Positions 7,508 through 16,880 of a DNA stretch of 64,000 nucleotides are shown piece after piece. A program made the translations under genes and the position numbers. Numbering within the stretch: the stretch's first letter is position 1; each line of letters opens with the position of its first letter. This DNA comes from DSWT01 sp035420085. Lineage in GTDB: Bacteria; Chloroflexota; Anaerolineae; B4-G1; SLSP01. Where the stretch lies: positions 1 to 64,000 of the forward strand of contig DAOLUH010000032.1 in NCBI GenBank assembly GCA_035420085.1, read 5' to 3'. The notes under the pieces are model-generated. The model was not told where the DNA came from. It ran no database searches and worked only from the letters and a program-made list of their open reading frames with translations.

Positions 7508-10500
7508 TTATGACTCCTTTAATGCGCCATTCCCATGGATAAGACTATCAACACTGGCAACAAGTTCCTCCACGGAGAATGGCTTGGACACAAAACGTAC
7601 CGACTCAAACGTCTCGATGGCCCCCCAACCTTGTTCAACCAGCAGCGCGTCCTCGGTTAGCAAAATCACGGCAGTTTCCACTGTCTGGGCGTCTTGCTTG
7701 AGCCTTTCTAAAATTTGATAGCCATTCATATCAGGCAAGGGTTGATCTAACACAAGGACTTTGGGATGCGCGGTATGCGCGACATTCAGCGCGCGCTCGC
7801 CGTTGCGGGCCGTGCGCACGTTGATGCTATGCAATTGTAAGGCTGCGCGCAACGGATCAAGCAGCCCCCGATCATTGCTGGCGACGACAACCGTCTCTTT
7901 TTTGTCGAGTAGAGGCAGGATCACTTCGCGCAACCGTTTCTCATTTAACGGCTTAACCAGGTGCTCCGTCGCCCCCAAGCGCAATCCCCGCGCCCGGTCG
8001 GACGTCACGGAAACAATGACCACCGGAATATCAGCCGTTTCGACGTCACGTTTGAGCAACTGCAACACTTCAAATCCATCCAAATCCGGCAGACGGATGT
8101 CCAGCGAGATCACATCAGGATGCTTTTCGCGCGCCAGACGCAGGGCTTCCTCACCGGAAACAGCGGTCAAAAACTCTACATCATCCTGATGCAGCATAAT
8201 CTTCAACAAATCGGCGCTTTCACGATCGTCTTCGACCACCAGAATCGTTGATTTCGGCTCGCCAGCGATGCGCGGCGGGAGCGTCCCGACATCCGCAGTC
8301 GGCTCGCCTTCAGCAATTGGCACCGAGAAGGTGAAGGTGCTCCCTTTGCCCAACGCGCTGTCCAGAGAAATCGTTCCCCCGTGCATTTGGATGAGGGACA
8401 GCGAGATCGCCAATCCCAGGCCCGTTCCAGAGACTTCATACACAGCGGGATCATCTTCCACACGGTAGAAACGTTCAAAGATTTTCTTCTGATTTTCGGG
8501 CGCGATGCCGATGCCGGTATCGGCAACCGCGACGTACAACATGGCGTCCCGCACGTAGACATACACGCCAATCTCACCGCCAACCGGCGTGTATTTATAC
8601 GCATTGCCCATCATATTCGTCACAATCTGCACCAGACGATCATGGTCGCCGTAGACTTTGGGCAACAGGGGCGGCAATACGGTCAACAAACGCTGTTCCT
8701 TTTCCACGATTTTGGGATGCAACAAATCCGCGACTTGCTTAATAACTTCTTCTATCGCCACCGGCGCGAGTTGCAATACCACCCGGCCAGTTTCAATGCG
8801 CGATATGTCGAGCAAATCGTTGACCAGACTGGTCAGACGTTCCGAGTTTGACTTAACCTTCTTCAAGAAATCGCGCTGGATGTCCGACAATGGCCCGGTA
8901 GCGCCCATCAGGATCAGGTCAACGTATCCGACAATTGACGTCATCGGCGTGCGCAATTCATGCGAGACGGTAGAAACAAAATCGCTCTTGGCGCGGTCGG
9001 CCTCCACTTCCGGCGTGATATCGCGGAAGACAGAGACAACCCCCAGGAATTCCTGGGACGGCGACATGACCGGCGACAGGTGTACGCTGACAAAGCGCCG
9101 GCCCACTTCCATGCGGTGCGCCAAAAATTCATCGGCAGCGTGCGCCTTGGGAGCCTCACGCCACTTTTCGATCTGCGCCAGCCAGTCGTGCGCTGCACTG
9201 CCATAAAGGCCCAGAATGTCATCCTGGAAACGTCCCAACGCCTGCTCACGACTGATGGACAAGATGCGCTCGGCAGCCGCATTAAAGAGGATGACGCGAC
9301 CGTTGGCATCGCCGACCATCACACCGTCAGCAATGCCCTCCAAAATCGCCTGGTTCTTCGCGGCCTCGATTTGCTGCCCGCGCAGCATACCGCCAACCCG
9401 CTCGGCCTGTTCACGAATCAGGCGATAGAGTTCGGCGTTGTTCAAGGCGTTGCCCAACTGGATGGCAGCCGCTTCAACCAGACGCAACTCAGGCTCACCG
9501 AAGACATTTTCCAGCGGCGACTGCAACAGGATGACGCCCAATGATTCCCCGGCGCTTCCCAAAATGGGCACGGCTAAGACGGAACGCACACCGCGGTCAT
9601 ACAGTGCAGCGCAACGTTCATCTTCCAGCGCGTTGGGGACGAGCAGCGCAGTTCTTTCCGCCAGCACCCATCCCACAACCCCTTCATTCCGGCCAAAGGG
9701 CGCTAATCTCCCACCGGGCGGAATTGGTTCCGTGTGACCGATGGCCGCGCGGTAGACGAGCCGTCCGGTGTTGTTGTCGAGCAGAATCACGGCGCTCCGT
9801 GAAGCTTTGACCGCCTTCTGCAACAGCAACAGCGCCTGGCTGAGCACCCGGTCTATGTCCAGGCTGGCGGCCAATTCGGACGCAATCTGGTAGAGGACGC
9901 CGGAACGATCGCGCTGGACGCGCAAGTCTTCCAGGGCTTCAGCCAGTTCGCGCGTGCGCTCTGCGACACGCACTTCCAGCTCTTCGTTGAAGCGTTTGAC
10001 CTCCGCAAAGAGCCGCGCATTTTCGACGGCCACCGCGACCTGATCTGCCAGAGCGGTCAGCGTCGCCACGTCGGTGGGCGTGAAGTCTCCCTTGTTCTTG
10101 CGATCCGCCGCGAGAACGCCCACAGAGCGCCCTTCCACCATCAACGGCACCATGAGCGACGAGCCGATGGCAACCGGCCCGGCCTGGTGATGCAGGTCAG
10201 CCGCGGCGTCCTCAATGACCAGGGGCATCCCCGTTTTGACCACGGTTCCGACGCTCGCTTCCCGGTGCGCCAATGCGCGACCCGCCAACAGATCAAGCGA
10301 GTAACCCGATGTCGCCATCGGAATAAAACCGTGTCCGCTCTGCTCTTGCAGGAAAATCGTCGCATAATCATACTGCAACAGGTTTGTCACCGATTGCGCC
10401 ACGGTATTCAAGACCAGAGGTAAATCCAGCTTGGTGGTGATCGAACGGCTTAGCTCGTTGAACAGGCGCAAGGTGTTAACCTGGCGCTGTAAGTCTTCAA

Positions 10501-13500
10501 TCAACCGGTTGTTCTCAATCGCCAACGCGACCTGGGCGGCAAAAATCTCTATGACTTCCGCGGTCAACGCCGTCGGGGCGCGCCCATCCAATGGATCATC
10601 AACCGACATAATGCCCACCACATCGCCGTGGCTGCCGCGCAATGGAATGATAAAGGTGTCTTTGGGATGCCACTGACCGGGCTGTCGTTCGAGGATAGTG
10701 GCAGACGGGATGAAGACGTCAATGTCGCCAAGCAACTCGTCGTAGTATTCGGCGGGAATATAGTAACAACGCCCCAGCCGGAATCTGTCCTGGAACAAGG
10801 CGCGGATGCGTGGCCAGGAATGGCGCACGGTCTTCATCTGTTCCAACCGCGCCAGAGGGATCCCCGCGCCGGCCACGCGGCGCAGGGAGAGGCCCTCAAT
10901 CACGCTGATCAAAACGATGTTGAACCCGGTTCCCTCTTGGACTGCATAAGCGATGTCGAGCAACGTTTGATCCAGAGGGCGATCAGAACGCATCGTGCGC
11001 GAGACTTCCAACAAGAGCGCCATTTGTTCGGCGCGCTTGTGCATCAACTCGCCGCGCTCAAGTTGTTCCAAATAACGCCGGGTGTTCCCCACGGCGATGG
11101 AGGTCTGCACCGCCAGCCCGGCAATGAACTCCAATACCACCGGCGGGAAGGCCGCCGGTTGATTGCTTTGCAATAAAATCGCTGCCGCCGGTTGTCCTTC
11201 GTAAAAGACGGGTTCCACCAACACGGTTCGCGCGCCGGGCGGAAAAACCGCCGCATCCGGTAATTGCGTCACATCAGGGATGTGGATCGTGTCTTGCCGG
11301 GCCATGAACCGCGCCAATGGCGAATCCGGCTCCGCACGGTTGGTGAAATGATGGATAGCTTCCAGGGCAGCTTCGTCGTACCCCAGGGATACACGCAGTT
11401 CGAAATCCGCCGCGTTAAAGACGGCGATGAAGCCCGCATCGGCTGCGCTGAAGTGGACGGCTTCTTCCAGAACGCCATTGAGAATGTGATCCAGGTCAAG
11501 CGTGGCCGTAATGTCGCGCGTGACCCGCTGCAGAGCTTCCAACGCCTCAAGACGCCGCCGAAGTTCAGCGTCGGTCTGGGTGTATAACCGCGCATTTTCA
11601 ATCGCAATGGATGCCTGCTCGGCCAGAACGTGCAGCACGCTCAACTCATCGTCCGTGAACAGATGCGGCGCGGTGAATTGCACCGACAGCATCCCCACCG
11701 GCTTGTCCCCGCGATGCAGAGGACAATCCACAAAAGCGCGGAAGCCCTCTTCTCTGGCAAGTTGCGCGACTCTGGCAGACTCCGGCTCCTGCAATACATC
11801 CACCGACACCACCATGGTGTTAGTCGCCACGGCGTGGGTGCGCCCGTCCTTGACCACCGGAATGCCTTGTGAGAGCGCCCGGTAGCGCTCGGACACGCCT
11901 TCTGCCGCCGCCAGGTTCAACAGGCCGGTCACAGCGTCCACCACGAAAATCGCAGCCCGTTGGCAGTTGAAAACCCCAAAGGCCATCCGCACAATCTCAT
12001 TGAGCACGGTATCCAGGTTCAGCGACGCGCCGATAGTCGAGGCGACGGATACCAATGAGCGCAAGTGCTGCGTCCGGCGTTCCGTGCGTTCGATCAACTG
12101 CGAGATGCGCACGGTTCCAGCGATCTGGGACGCTAACATCGCCAGCATACGCGCATCCTCTTCGGTGAAAGTGCGCCGTTCCCTGGGATTCGCCACCAGG
12201 ATGAGGCCAACCAATTCACCGGCAGTTTCAAGGGGCACACCTAGCACCTGATGGATGTCCAGGGCCACAGCCAACGGCAGCAGGCCCATAGCCTCCACCC
12301 GCGCGTCGCTCTGCGCATCCTCAAGCATCCAATAGAATTGCTTTTGACGCTGCAACAACGAACGCGGGTCGGGAAGCGGCACAATACAATTGCGCGCCCA
12401 TTCCTCGGGCATACCAATAAAGGGCGTGCTGGCGACCAGGGCTGCGGCTTCGGCGTCGTAGAACAGCAGACCGGCGATGTTGACGCGCGTCATCTCCGCC
12501 ACGCGCGACGCCACTTCGCGGACAACATTTTCCGCGCTCCCGGCGTGCCCTACTGCGTTAACAATCTCGCGGAGACTTTCCAGGGTATGCACCCGTTTCT
12601 GCGCCGCCTCGAAAAGTCGCGCATTCTCAATCGCCACCGCGGCCTGTCCGCCCAAGAGCGTAGCCAGTTCTTTGTGATGCTCGGTGAATTGTCCAGGAGC
12701 CGCCGCCGCAATTTCGAGCGTTCCTACCAATTCGCCGTGCGCGATCAAGGGGATGCCCAAAAAGGAACGTGACCACAGCTTGAGGGTGGCATTTTTTGGC
12801 TGCACAGCCTCAAAGGCCAACACATCGTCAATCAACAACGGCTGACGGGTGCGCGCTAACCAACCGCTCAAGCCCTCATCAAGTTGATAGGTTACGCCCT
12901 TCAGATCAACGCCCTGAGTGGCGACGGCATTGAAACGGTACACGCCGTTGACCAGCACATTCTGCTCGGCGTCAAACAGCGTGATTTCTCCGGCGTCGTA
13001 GGGGATGAGCGCGGTCACGCCGTCCAGGATGACATTCAACGTCGTCTCCAGGTTCAAGCTTTCGCCGATCAAACGGCCCATGTGTTGCAGGGTTTCCAAC
13101 TCCTGCACCTGACGCGACCGAACCAGATCAATGTTTTCGTAGCGCGTCCAGACCGTGGAAGCCATTTGCACTACCGCAACGAGGCTGCCGAGGAGTTCGA
13201 CATCCTCCGTCGTAAATGGCGTCTGGCAACGACCCAACAACAGCCAGCCGCGCCACGCGGCGTCAACCGCAACGGGGGCACCAAGCACGTGCGGCAATCC
13301 CGGCTGTGTCGTCGTCCAACACTGTGCGGCGGTGGAAGTTTGACATAGCGCGAGCGCCGCCCGCCATACCGCGCTATCCACAGCCTCGCTTCGATCCAGA
13401 GGAATCACGGTGGTCGTGGGGGCATCCCAAACCCAAGCGCCAGCGTCCGCTCCAAACCATAGAGCGGCTTCTTCAAGTGCGATGCGCCATACAGCTTCAA

Positions 13501-13549
13501 CACTTGAGGCGGTCGTTAACCGTTCGCTGAGCGCCTGCAGTCTTCCCAA
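7508..13549 (-). CDS. 2013-residue hybrid histidine kinase: eight GAF, PAS, HisKA, HATPase, two receivers
   Basis: Eight GAF modules can be followed by their recurring AxALENARL-type C-terminal helices (roughly 1-130, 150-315, 320-490, 495-660, 675-830, 845-1025, 1030-1195, 1235-1385). They are followed by PAS (about 1395-1510), a DHp helix with STVSHELRTPM (His about 1529), HATPase with N, DTGIGI and GTGLGL boxes, and two receivers (about 1766-1884 with SLDIRLP; 1885-2013 with LDQPLPD). A coiled coil (RVAERTRELAEALEDL) precedes GAF8. There are no membrane segments, so it senses cytoplasmic ligands. The start is a TTG (13549) with GGAGG eight bases upstream and a stop just before it; no ATG is near. 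It sits between a receiver/GGDEF-like gene and a receiver gene. Confidence 0.92.
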   Translation of the reverse strand: MGRLQALSERLTTASSVEAVWRIALEEAALWFGADAGAWVWDAPTTTVIPLDRSEAVDSAVWRAALALCQTSTAAQCWTTTQPGLPHVLGAPVAVDAAWRGWLLLGRCQTPFTTEDVELLGSLVAVVQMASTVWTRYENIDLVRSRQVQELETLQHMGRLIGESLNLETTLNVILDGVTALIPYDAGEITLFDAEQNVLVNGVYRFNAVATQGVDLKGVTYQLDEGLSGWLARTRQPLLIDDVLAFEAVQPKNATLKLWSRSFLGIPLIAHGELVGTLEIAAAAPGQFTEHHKELATLLGGQAAVAIENARLFEAAQKRVHTLESLREIVNAVGHAGSAENVVREVASRVAEMTRVNIAGLLFYDAEAAALVASTPFIGMPEEWARNCIVPLPDPRSLLQRQKQFYWMLEDAQSDARVEAMGLLPLAVALDIHQVLGVPLETAGELVGLILVANPRERRTFTEEDARMLAMLASQIAGTVRISQLIERTERRTQHLRSLVSVASTIGASLNLDTVLNEIVRMAFGVFNCQRAAIFVVDAVTGLLNLAAAEGVSERYRALSQGIPVVKDGRTHAVATNTMVVSVDVLQEPESARVAQLAREEGFRAFVDCPLHRGDKPVGMLSVQFTAPHLFTDDELSVLHVLAEQASIAIENARLYTQTDAELRRRLEALEALQRVTRDITATLDLDHILNGVLEEAVHFSAADAGFIAVFNAADFELRVSLGYDEAALEAIHHFTNRAEPDSPLARFMARQDTIHIPDVTQLPDAAVFPPGARTVLVEPVFYEGQPAAAILLQSNQPAAFPPVVLEFIAGLAVQTSIAVGNTRRYLEQLERGELMHKRAEQMALLLEVSRTMRSDRPLDQTLLDIAYAVQEGTGFNIVLISVIEGLSLRRVAGAGIPLARLEQMKTVRHSWPRIRALFQDRFRLGRCYYIPAEYYDELLGDIDVFIPSATILERQPGQWHPKDTFIIPLRGSHGDVVGIMSVDDPLDGRAPTALTAEVIEIFAAQVALAIENNRLIEDLQRQVNTLRLFNELSRSITTKLDLPLVLNTVAQSVTNLLQYDYATIFLQEQSGHGFIPMATSGYSLDLLAGRALAHREASVGTVVKTGMPLVIEDAAADLHHQAGPVAIGSSLMVPLMVEGRSVGVLAADRKNKGDFTPTDVATLTALADQVAVAVENARLFAEVKRFNEELEVRVAERTRELAEALEDLRVQRDRSGVLYQIASELAASLDIDRVLSQALLLLQKAVKASRSAVILLDNNTGRLVYRAAIGHTEPIPPGGRLAPFGRNEGVVGWVLAERTALLVPNALEDERCAALYDRGVRSVLAVPILGSAGESLGVILLQSPLENVFGEPELRLVEAAAIQLGNALNNAELYRLIREQAERVGGMLRGQQIEAAKNQAILEGIADGVMVGDANGRVILFNAAAERILSISREQALGRFQDDILGLYGSAAHDWLAQIEKWREAPKAHAADEFLAHRMEVGRRFVSVHLSPVMSPSQEFLGVVSVFRDITPEVEADRAKSDFVSTVSHELRTPMTSIVGYVDLILMGATGPLSDIQRDFLKKVKSNSERLTSLVNDLLDISRIETGRVVLQLAPVAIEEVIKQVADLLHPKIVEKEQRLLTVLPPLLPKVYGDHDRLVQIVTNMMGNAYKYTPVGGEIGVYVYVRDAMLYVAVADTGIGIAPENQKKIFERFYRVEDDPAVYEVSGTGLGLAISLSLIQMHGGTISLDSALGKGSTFTFSVPIAEGEPTADVGTLPPRIAGEPKSTILVVEDDRESADLLKIMLHQDDVEFLTAVSGEEALRLAREKHPDVISLDIRLPDLDGFEVLQLLKRDVETADIPVVIVSVTSDRARGLRLGATEHLVKPLNEKRLREVILPLLDKKETVVVASNDRGLLDPLRAALQLHSINVRTARNGERALNVAHTAHPKVLVLDQPLPDMNGYQILERLKQDAQTVETAVILLTEDALLVEQGWGAIETFESVRFVSKPFSVEELVASVDSLIHGNGALKES

Positions 13550-13585
13550 AGGCTACGCCTCCACCTTCACAGTATCCAGCTTCCC

Positions 13586-14482
13586 CTATTCCTGCCGGCG
13601 CGCCTGGCGGCGTACCTCTGCCGCCGCCTCGGTGATCTCCCGGATGTCGGTAAATGGCCCATCATCCGCCGTAAGCCCGCCGATTTGCAGCGTCATCAGT
13701 GGTTTATGCACTTCCTTGTCATCCTCGTCCTTGACGATCAAATATCCTTGCATCCGGGTCATAAAGTCATAGTGCGTGCCGACATTTTCTTTGAAGCGGC
13801 TGATAATCTCTGAGCGCAGCGAGGCCACGAGTTCTTTGCGCGTGATGATGATGAAATTGTCACCGCCGATGTGCCCGATGAAATCATCCGCTGTGCCCAT
13901 CTCGTCAATGGCGTCATTGAGCAGCATCCCCGTGAAGCGCAAGACCTCTTCCCCGGCAACAAAGCCGTAGACCTCGTTGAAAGCGTCCAGTCCATTGATG
14001 CCGATGTACAAGATACCCCAATCCTGCCGGCGCATCAGCTCGCGCAACTGCTGCTCGATCAGCCGCCCGCTCGCCAAACCCGTGCTGGGACTGGTCAAGC
14101 TGGCGACTTCGGCGCTCTTGATCGTGTTGCGCACGCGCAGACGCAGCTCTTCCAGGTCGAAGGGTTTGGTGATGTAATCATCGGCGCCTAATTCAAGTCC
14201 CTGGATTTTGTCGTTGCGCTCGTCCCGCTGCGTCAAGAAGATAATGGGAATGTGGCTGGTACGCAGATTGGTCCGCAACTGGCGACATACTTCGTACCCG
14301 TCAATGTCGGGCAAATTGATGTCCAACACAATGACGTTGGGCATATTTTGTCGCGTCATTTCCAGGGCCACACCCCCGCGAGGGGCGACGTAGACCTCAT
14401 ATCCCTGCGACTTGAAATAGAGTTGCAACATACTGTAGATATCAATATCATCCTCTACTACCAGGACACGACCACCACTCAT
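13586..14482 (-). CDS. Response regulator with degenerate GGDEF-type domain
   Basis: The protein has a receiver (residues about 1-120; DD pair, VLDINLPD, FLTQRD, ITKPFD) and a GGDEF-fold domain (about 135-298). The signature is IGGDNFIII instead of GG(D/E)EF, so the metal/catalytic position is altered. The domain also has the DAFNEVYGFVAGEEVLRF helix typical of this fold. It probably no longer makes cyclic di-GMP and may bind nucleotide or act as a scaffold. The ATG at 14482 has AGGAGGT six bases upstream; an earlier in-frame start six codons up lacks one. It lies in the cluster 36 nt upstream of the giant kinase. Confidence 0.85.
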   Translation of the reverse strand: MSGGRVLVVEDDIDIYSMLQLYFKSQGYEVYVAPRGGVALEMTRQNMPNVIVLDINLPDIDGYEVCRQLRTNLRTSHIPIIFLTQRDERNDKIQGLELGADDYITKPFDLEELRLRVRNTIKSAEVASLTSPSTGLASGRLIEQQLRELMRRQDWGILYIGINGLDAFNEVYGFVAGEEVLRFTGMLLNDAIDEMGTADDFIGHIGGDNFIIITRKELVASLRSEIISRFKENVGTHYDFMTRMQGYLIVKDEDDKEVHKPLMTLQIGGLTADDGPFTDIREITEAAAEVRRQARRQE

Positions 14483-14518
14483 GCTTCTACCTCCTGCCAA
14501 CGGTCACCGACCGCGTAG

Positions 14519-15595
14519 TTAACCGATTTGGGCCTTTGCCTTCACTTTTTGAATGAGAGTTTCTTCCAGTTTATGTTCAAAGCTGCGCAACGCCGCCAAC
14601 TCAAACCCATGTTTCGTCGCCAAAGCCTCGATCTCTTGCACCTGTTCAATCGAAAGGTTCTTGCCAATGGAGTAATCCTCGAATCGTCCATCGAAAGCCA
14701 GGGTCATCGTTTCCGCCAGGCATCCATAGGTAAGATCGGGCGGAAGTCCATAGTCGAAGCCAAAGTTCACCTCTCCTGGAACGCGCACCAAACCGCCGTC
14801 AATCACCAAAACGTCGTCGCGCGCGTGGATCACGTGCTGCGAGACGTCACGCGGGCGGGAAACATCGCAGACCACCGCGCCCCGCCGCAACATCTCCGGC
14901 TGAATAAGATTTCCCCCGGAACTGGTCACCGTGACCACTACCTGGGCCATCACAATGTCTGTCACGGTGGTGGAAATGACGACATCGCCGCAACCGGCGC
15001 GGCGCGCTTTTTCTGCAACGGCGGTCAGCGCATCAGTCTGCCGCCCGATCAAAAGCATACGCTGCACATTCGGCGCCAGGAGCTGCGCCACAGCCGCACC
15101 GATCGCGCCGGCTCCCCCCACCACCGCCAACGTCGTTTGCGCCAGATCAATGTCCATCATCCGCGCCGCCTCACGCGTTGCCTGAACCGCCACGGCGGCA
15201 GTGTAACTGTCGCCTGAGGTCACCGCAATGTCCAACCGCTGTGCAATCGTAGCGCCGCCATCCCCCACCACCGAGGTGTACGCACCCAATCCCAGAATCT
15301 GCGCGCCCAGGCTTTCCGCCAGTTTGCCCGCGGCGACAATTTTCTTATAGACCACCTCCGGCGGCAAACTCAGCATCCGTTGCGGCGTGTAGGGAACCGC
15401 GATCAACCAGCCTTCAAGCTCCTCGCCGGTAGCCTTCGAGCGCGCACCGGTGATATGAGAAAGTTGCACGGGCGGCCAAAAACGGCACACGAAATGGATG
15501 GCTTCTTCGGATAGGACTTTGCCCAAGAACGGATATTTACGCGCCACATCCCGCTTCGGATCAATCGGATGGATGATAAAGGCAAACGAATGCAT
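14519..15595 (-). CDS. Long-chain acyl-ACP reductase (AAR)-like NAD(P)-dependent enzyme
   Basis: This 358-residue protein resembles cyanobacterial acyl-ACP reductase along its length. The N-terminal half has ILGLGAYTSVVGDGG and VTSGDSYTAAVAVQATREAA (cyanobacterial: LGGFSSI, TTGNTHTAYV). The Rossmann motif is LAVVGGAGAIGAAVAQLL. Near the C-terminus TYGCLAETMTLAFDGRFEDY matches the cyanobacterial FACFAEAILLEFEG block, which carries the catalytic cysteine. Such enzymes reduce fatty acyl-ACP or acyl-CoA to fatty aldehyde. No aldehyde-deformylating oxygenase is seen nearby. The ATG at 15595 has GAGGA five bases upstream and follows the beta-helix gene by 7 nt. The family comparison is from memory and strong; the product here is inferred. 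Confidence 0.8.
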   Translation of the reverse strand: MHSFAFIIHPIDPKRDVARKYPFLGKVLSEEAIHFVCRFWPPVQLSHITGARSKATGEELEGWLIAVPYTPQRMLSLPPEVVYKKIVAAGKLAESLGAQILGLGAYTSVVGDGGATIAQRLDIAVTSGDSYTAAVAVQATREAARMMDIDLAQTTLAVVGGAGAIGAAVAQLLAPNVQRMLLIGRQTDALTAVAEKARRAGCGDVVISTTVTDIVMAQVVVTVTSSGGNLIQPEMLRRGAVVCDVSRPRDVSQHVIHARDDVLVIDGGLVRVPGEVNFGFDYGLPPDLTYGCLAETMTLAFDGRFEDYSIGKNLSIEQVQEIEALATKHGFELAALRSFEHKLEETLIQKVKAKAQIG

Positions 15596-15602
15596 ACAAT
15601 CC

Positions 15603-16862
15603 TCACGCATCCCGTTTGTATAAGCGGGGGTGCATCTTCTCGCCATCCTGGAGCTTGAGGTGATCGCTATCCTCGTAATACACGTTGCCGGTGATGACTC
15701 TGCGCTTATCGTCAGAAGCAAACATAATCACATCCGACTCGATCATCCGGGCGGGGAAGAAAATCAATCCAGAGCCGATGCGTACATTGTGCCCGATGGC
15801 GCTGCCCAGCGCGGTCATCCCGGTTTCCTCAAGCTTACCGCCGAAATGCGAACGCAGCGGCTTATCCACCAACAAAAAGTCAGTGAACGTCGTGCCAGCG
15901 CCCACAAAGGAATCACGCCCGACCACACACATTTGCAGACAGGTATTCTGCGCCACCATACAGCGGTCCATCAACACGGTGCGGTAGAGCGCGGCGCGGA
16001 ACGGCAGAAAAGTGCCGTTGCCCACGACACTGAGCATCAGTTGACACCCCTGGTCAATGGTCACGTCATCGCCGATGACGCAATTTCGCACCACTACGCC
16101 CGGCCCGATGTCTACGTTGTCCCCAATAATCGTCGGCCCCTGGATGATGGCAGTGGGATCAATGGTGCAATTCTTCCCCAATTTGACAATCTCCGAGGAC
16201 GTGAGAACTTGTTTGCGCTCCAGGATGCCGCGCCAGAGCATCTTCAGGAGCAGGCCCAGGTCACGCTCCAGACGTTTCTCAAACTGCACGCCGATGGCAA
16301 AGATGCCGAAATCTATATTGGCGTGCAGGATGTGTATCCAATGTTCGATGGACAGGAAAGGTTTGGTCGGCAGATGGTAGGTCAAGTCGCCCTGGAAGTC
16401 GGACATGTGGGTAGGCACGTGGTAGAAACCTACTTCACGCGCTTCGGTGTCCATGACGAGGGGGCGCACGACCGGTTCAATGCCGTAAGGATAGTACCAC
16501 AGGTCGGCGACGTAATAGTTGCCCTGGCGGCGGATGCCGCGTTGCAGATAGAGCGCCTGCCCGGTAATCGCCGGATCGTCCAATTTGAAGGCGACCTGGC
16601 AGGCTTTGCCGGACTCTTTCGCGCGGAGGATGAATTCGTCAATGAAACCCTGATCGAAGTAGAGATTGTCGCGGTACACCAGGGTTGCTTGGCGGTCGCT
16701 GCCCACTTCGTTGATGGATTCGACTTCGCGCTCTTCGGTAGTGTACCGCGCGAGGACATCCCGCTGATGCAGCCATAGAGGGTGGGTCAGCACGCTCAGC
16801 TCGCGGGCTGGCTCGTTGAAAGGCGGTATCTTTCTTCGGTCACGCAGGATGATTTTACGCAT
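15603..16862 (-). CDS. Left-handed beta-helix (hexapeptide repeat) protein, nucleotidyltransferase/acyltransferase-like
   Basis: This protein has 419 residues. The C-terminal half (about 215-370) carries repeated hexapeptides (GKNCTIDPTAIIQGPTIIGD, IGPGVVVRNCVIGDDVTID), the left-handed beta helix of GlmU/LpxA-type proteins. The N-terminal half begins IPPFNEPARELSVLTHPLWL, resembling the start of sugar nucleotidyltransferase-like GlmU relatives, but I see no clear nucleotide-binding loop. It may be an acyl- or nucleotidyltransferase acting on a lipid or sugar. It lies between the V4R-like and AAR-like genes (18 nt and 7 nt gaps), so it probably works on the same metabolite. Confidence 0.75.
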   Translation of the reverse strand: MRKIILRDRRKIPPFNEPARELSVLTHPLWLHQRDVLARYTTEEREVESINEVGSDRQATLVYRDNLYFDQGFIDEFILRAKESGKACQVAFKLDDPAITGQALYLQRGIRRQGNYYVADLWYYPYGIEPVVRPLVMDTEAREVGFYHVPTHMSDFQGDLTYHLPTKPFLSIEHWIHILHANIDFGIFAIGVQFEKRLERDLGLLLKMLWRGILERKQVLTSSEIVKLGKNCTIDPTAIIQGPTIIGDNVDIGPGVVVRNCVIGDDVTIDQGCQLMLSVVGNGTFLPFRAALYRTVLMDRCMVAQNTCLQMCVVGRDSFVGAGTTFTDFLLVDKPLRSHFGGKLEETGMTALGSAIGHNVRIGSGLIFFPARMIESDVIMFASDDKRRVITGNVYYEDSDHLKLQDGEKMHPRLYKRDA

Positions 16863-16880
16863 TCCCTATCCACACTACCA

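Noticed and set aside
10431..12772. Many plus-strand frames opposite the giant kinase
   Set aside because: These are shadows of a high-GC gene; none has a motif, and the minus-strand protein is continuous with clear domains.
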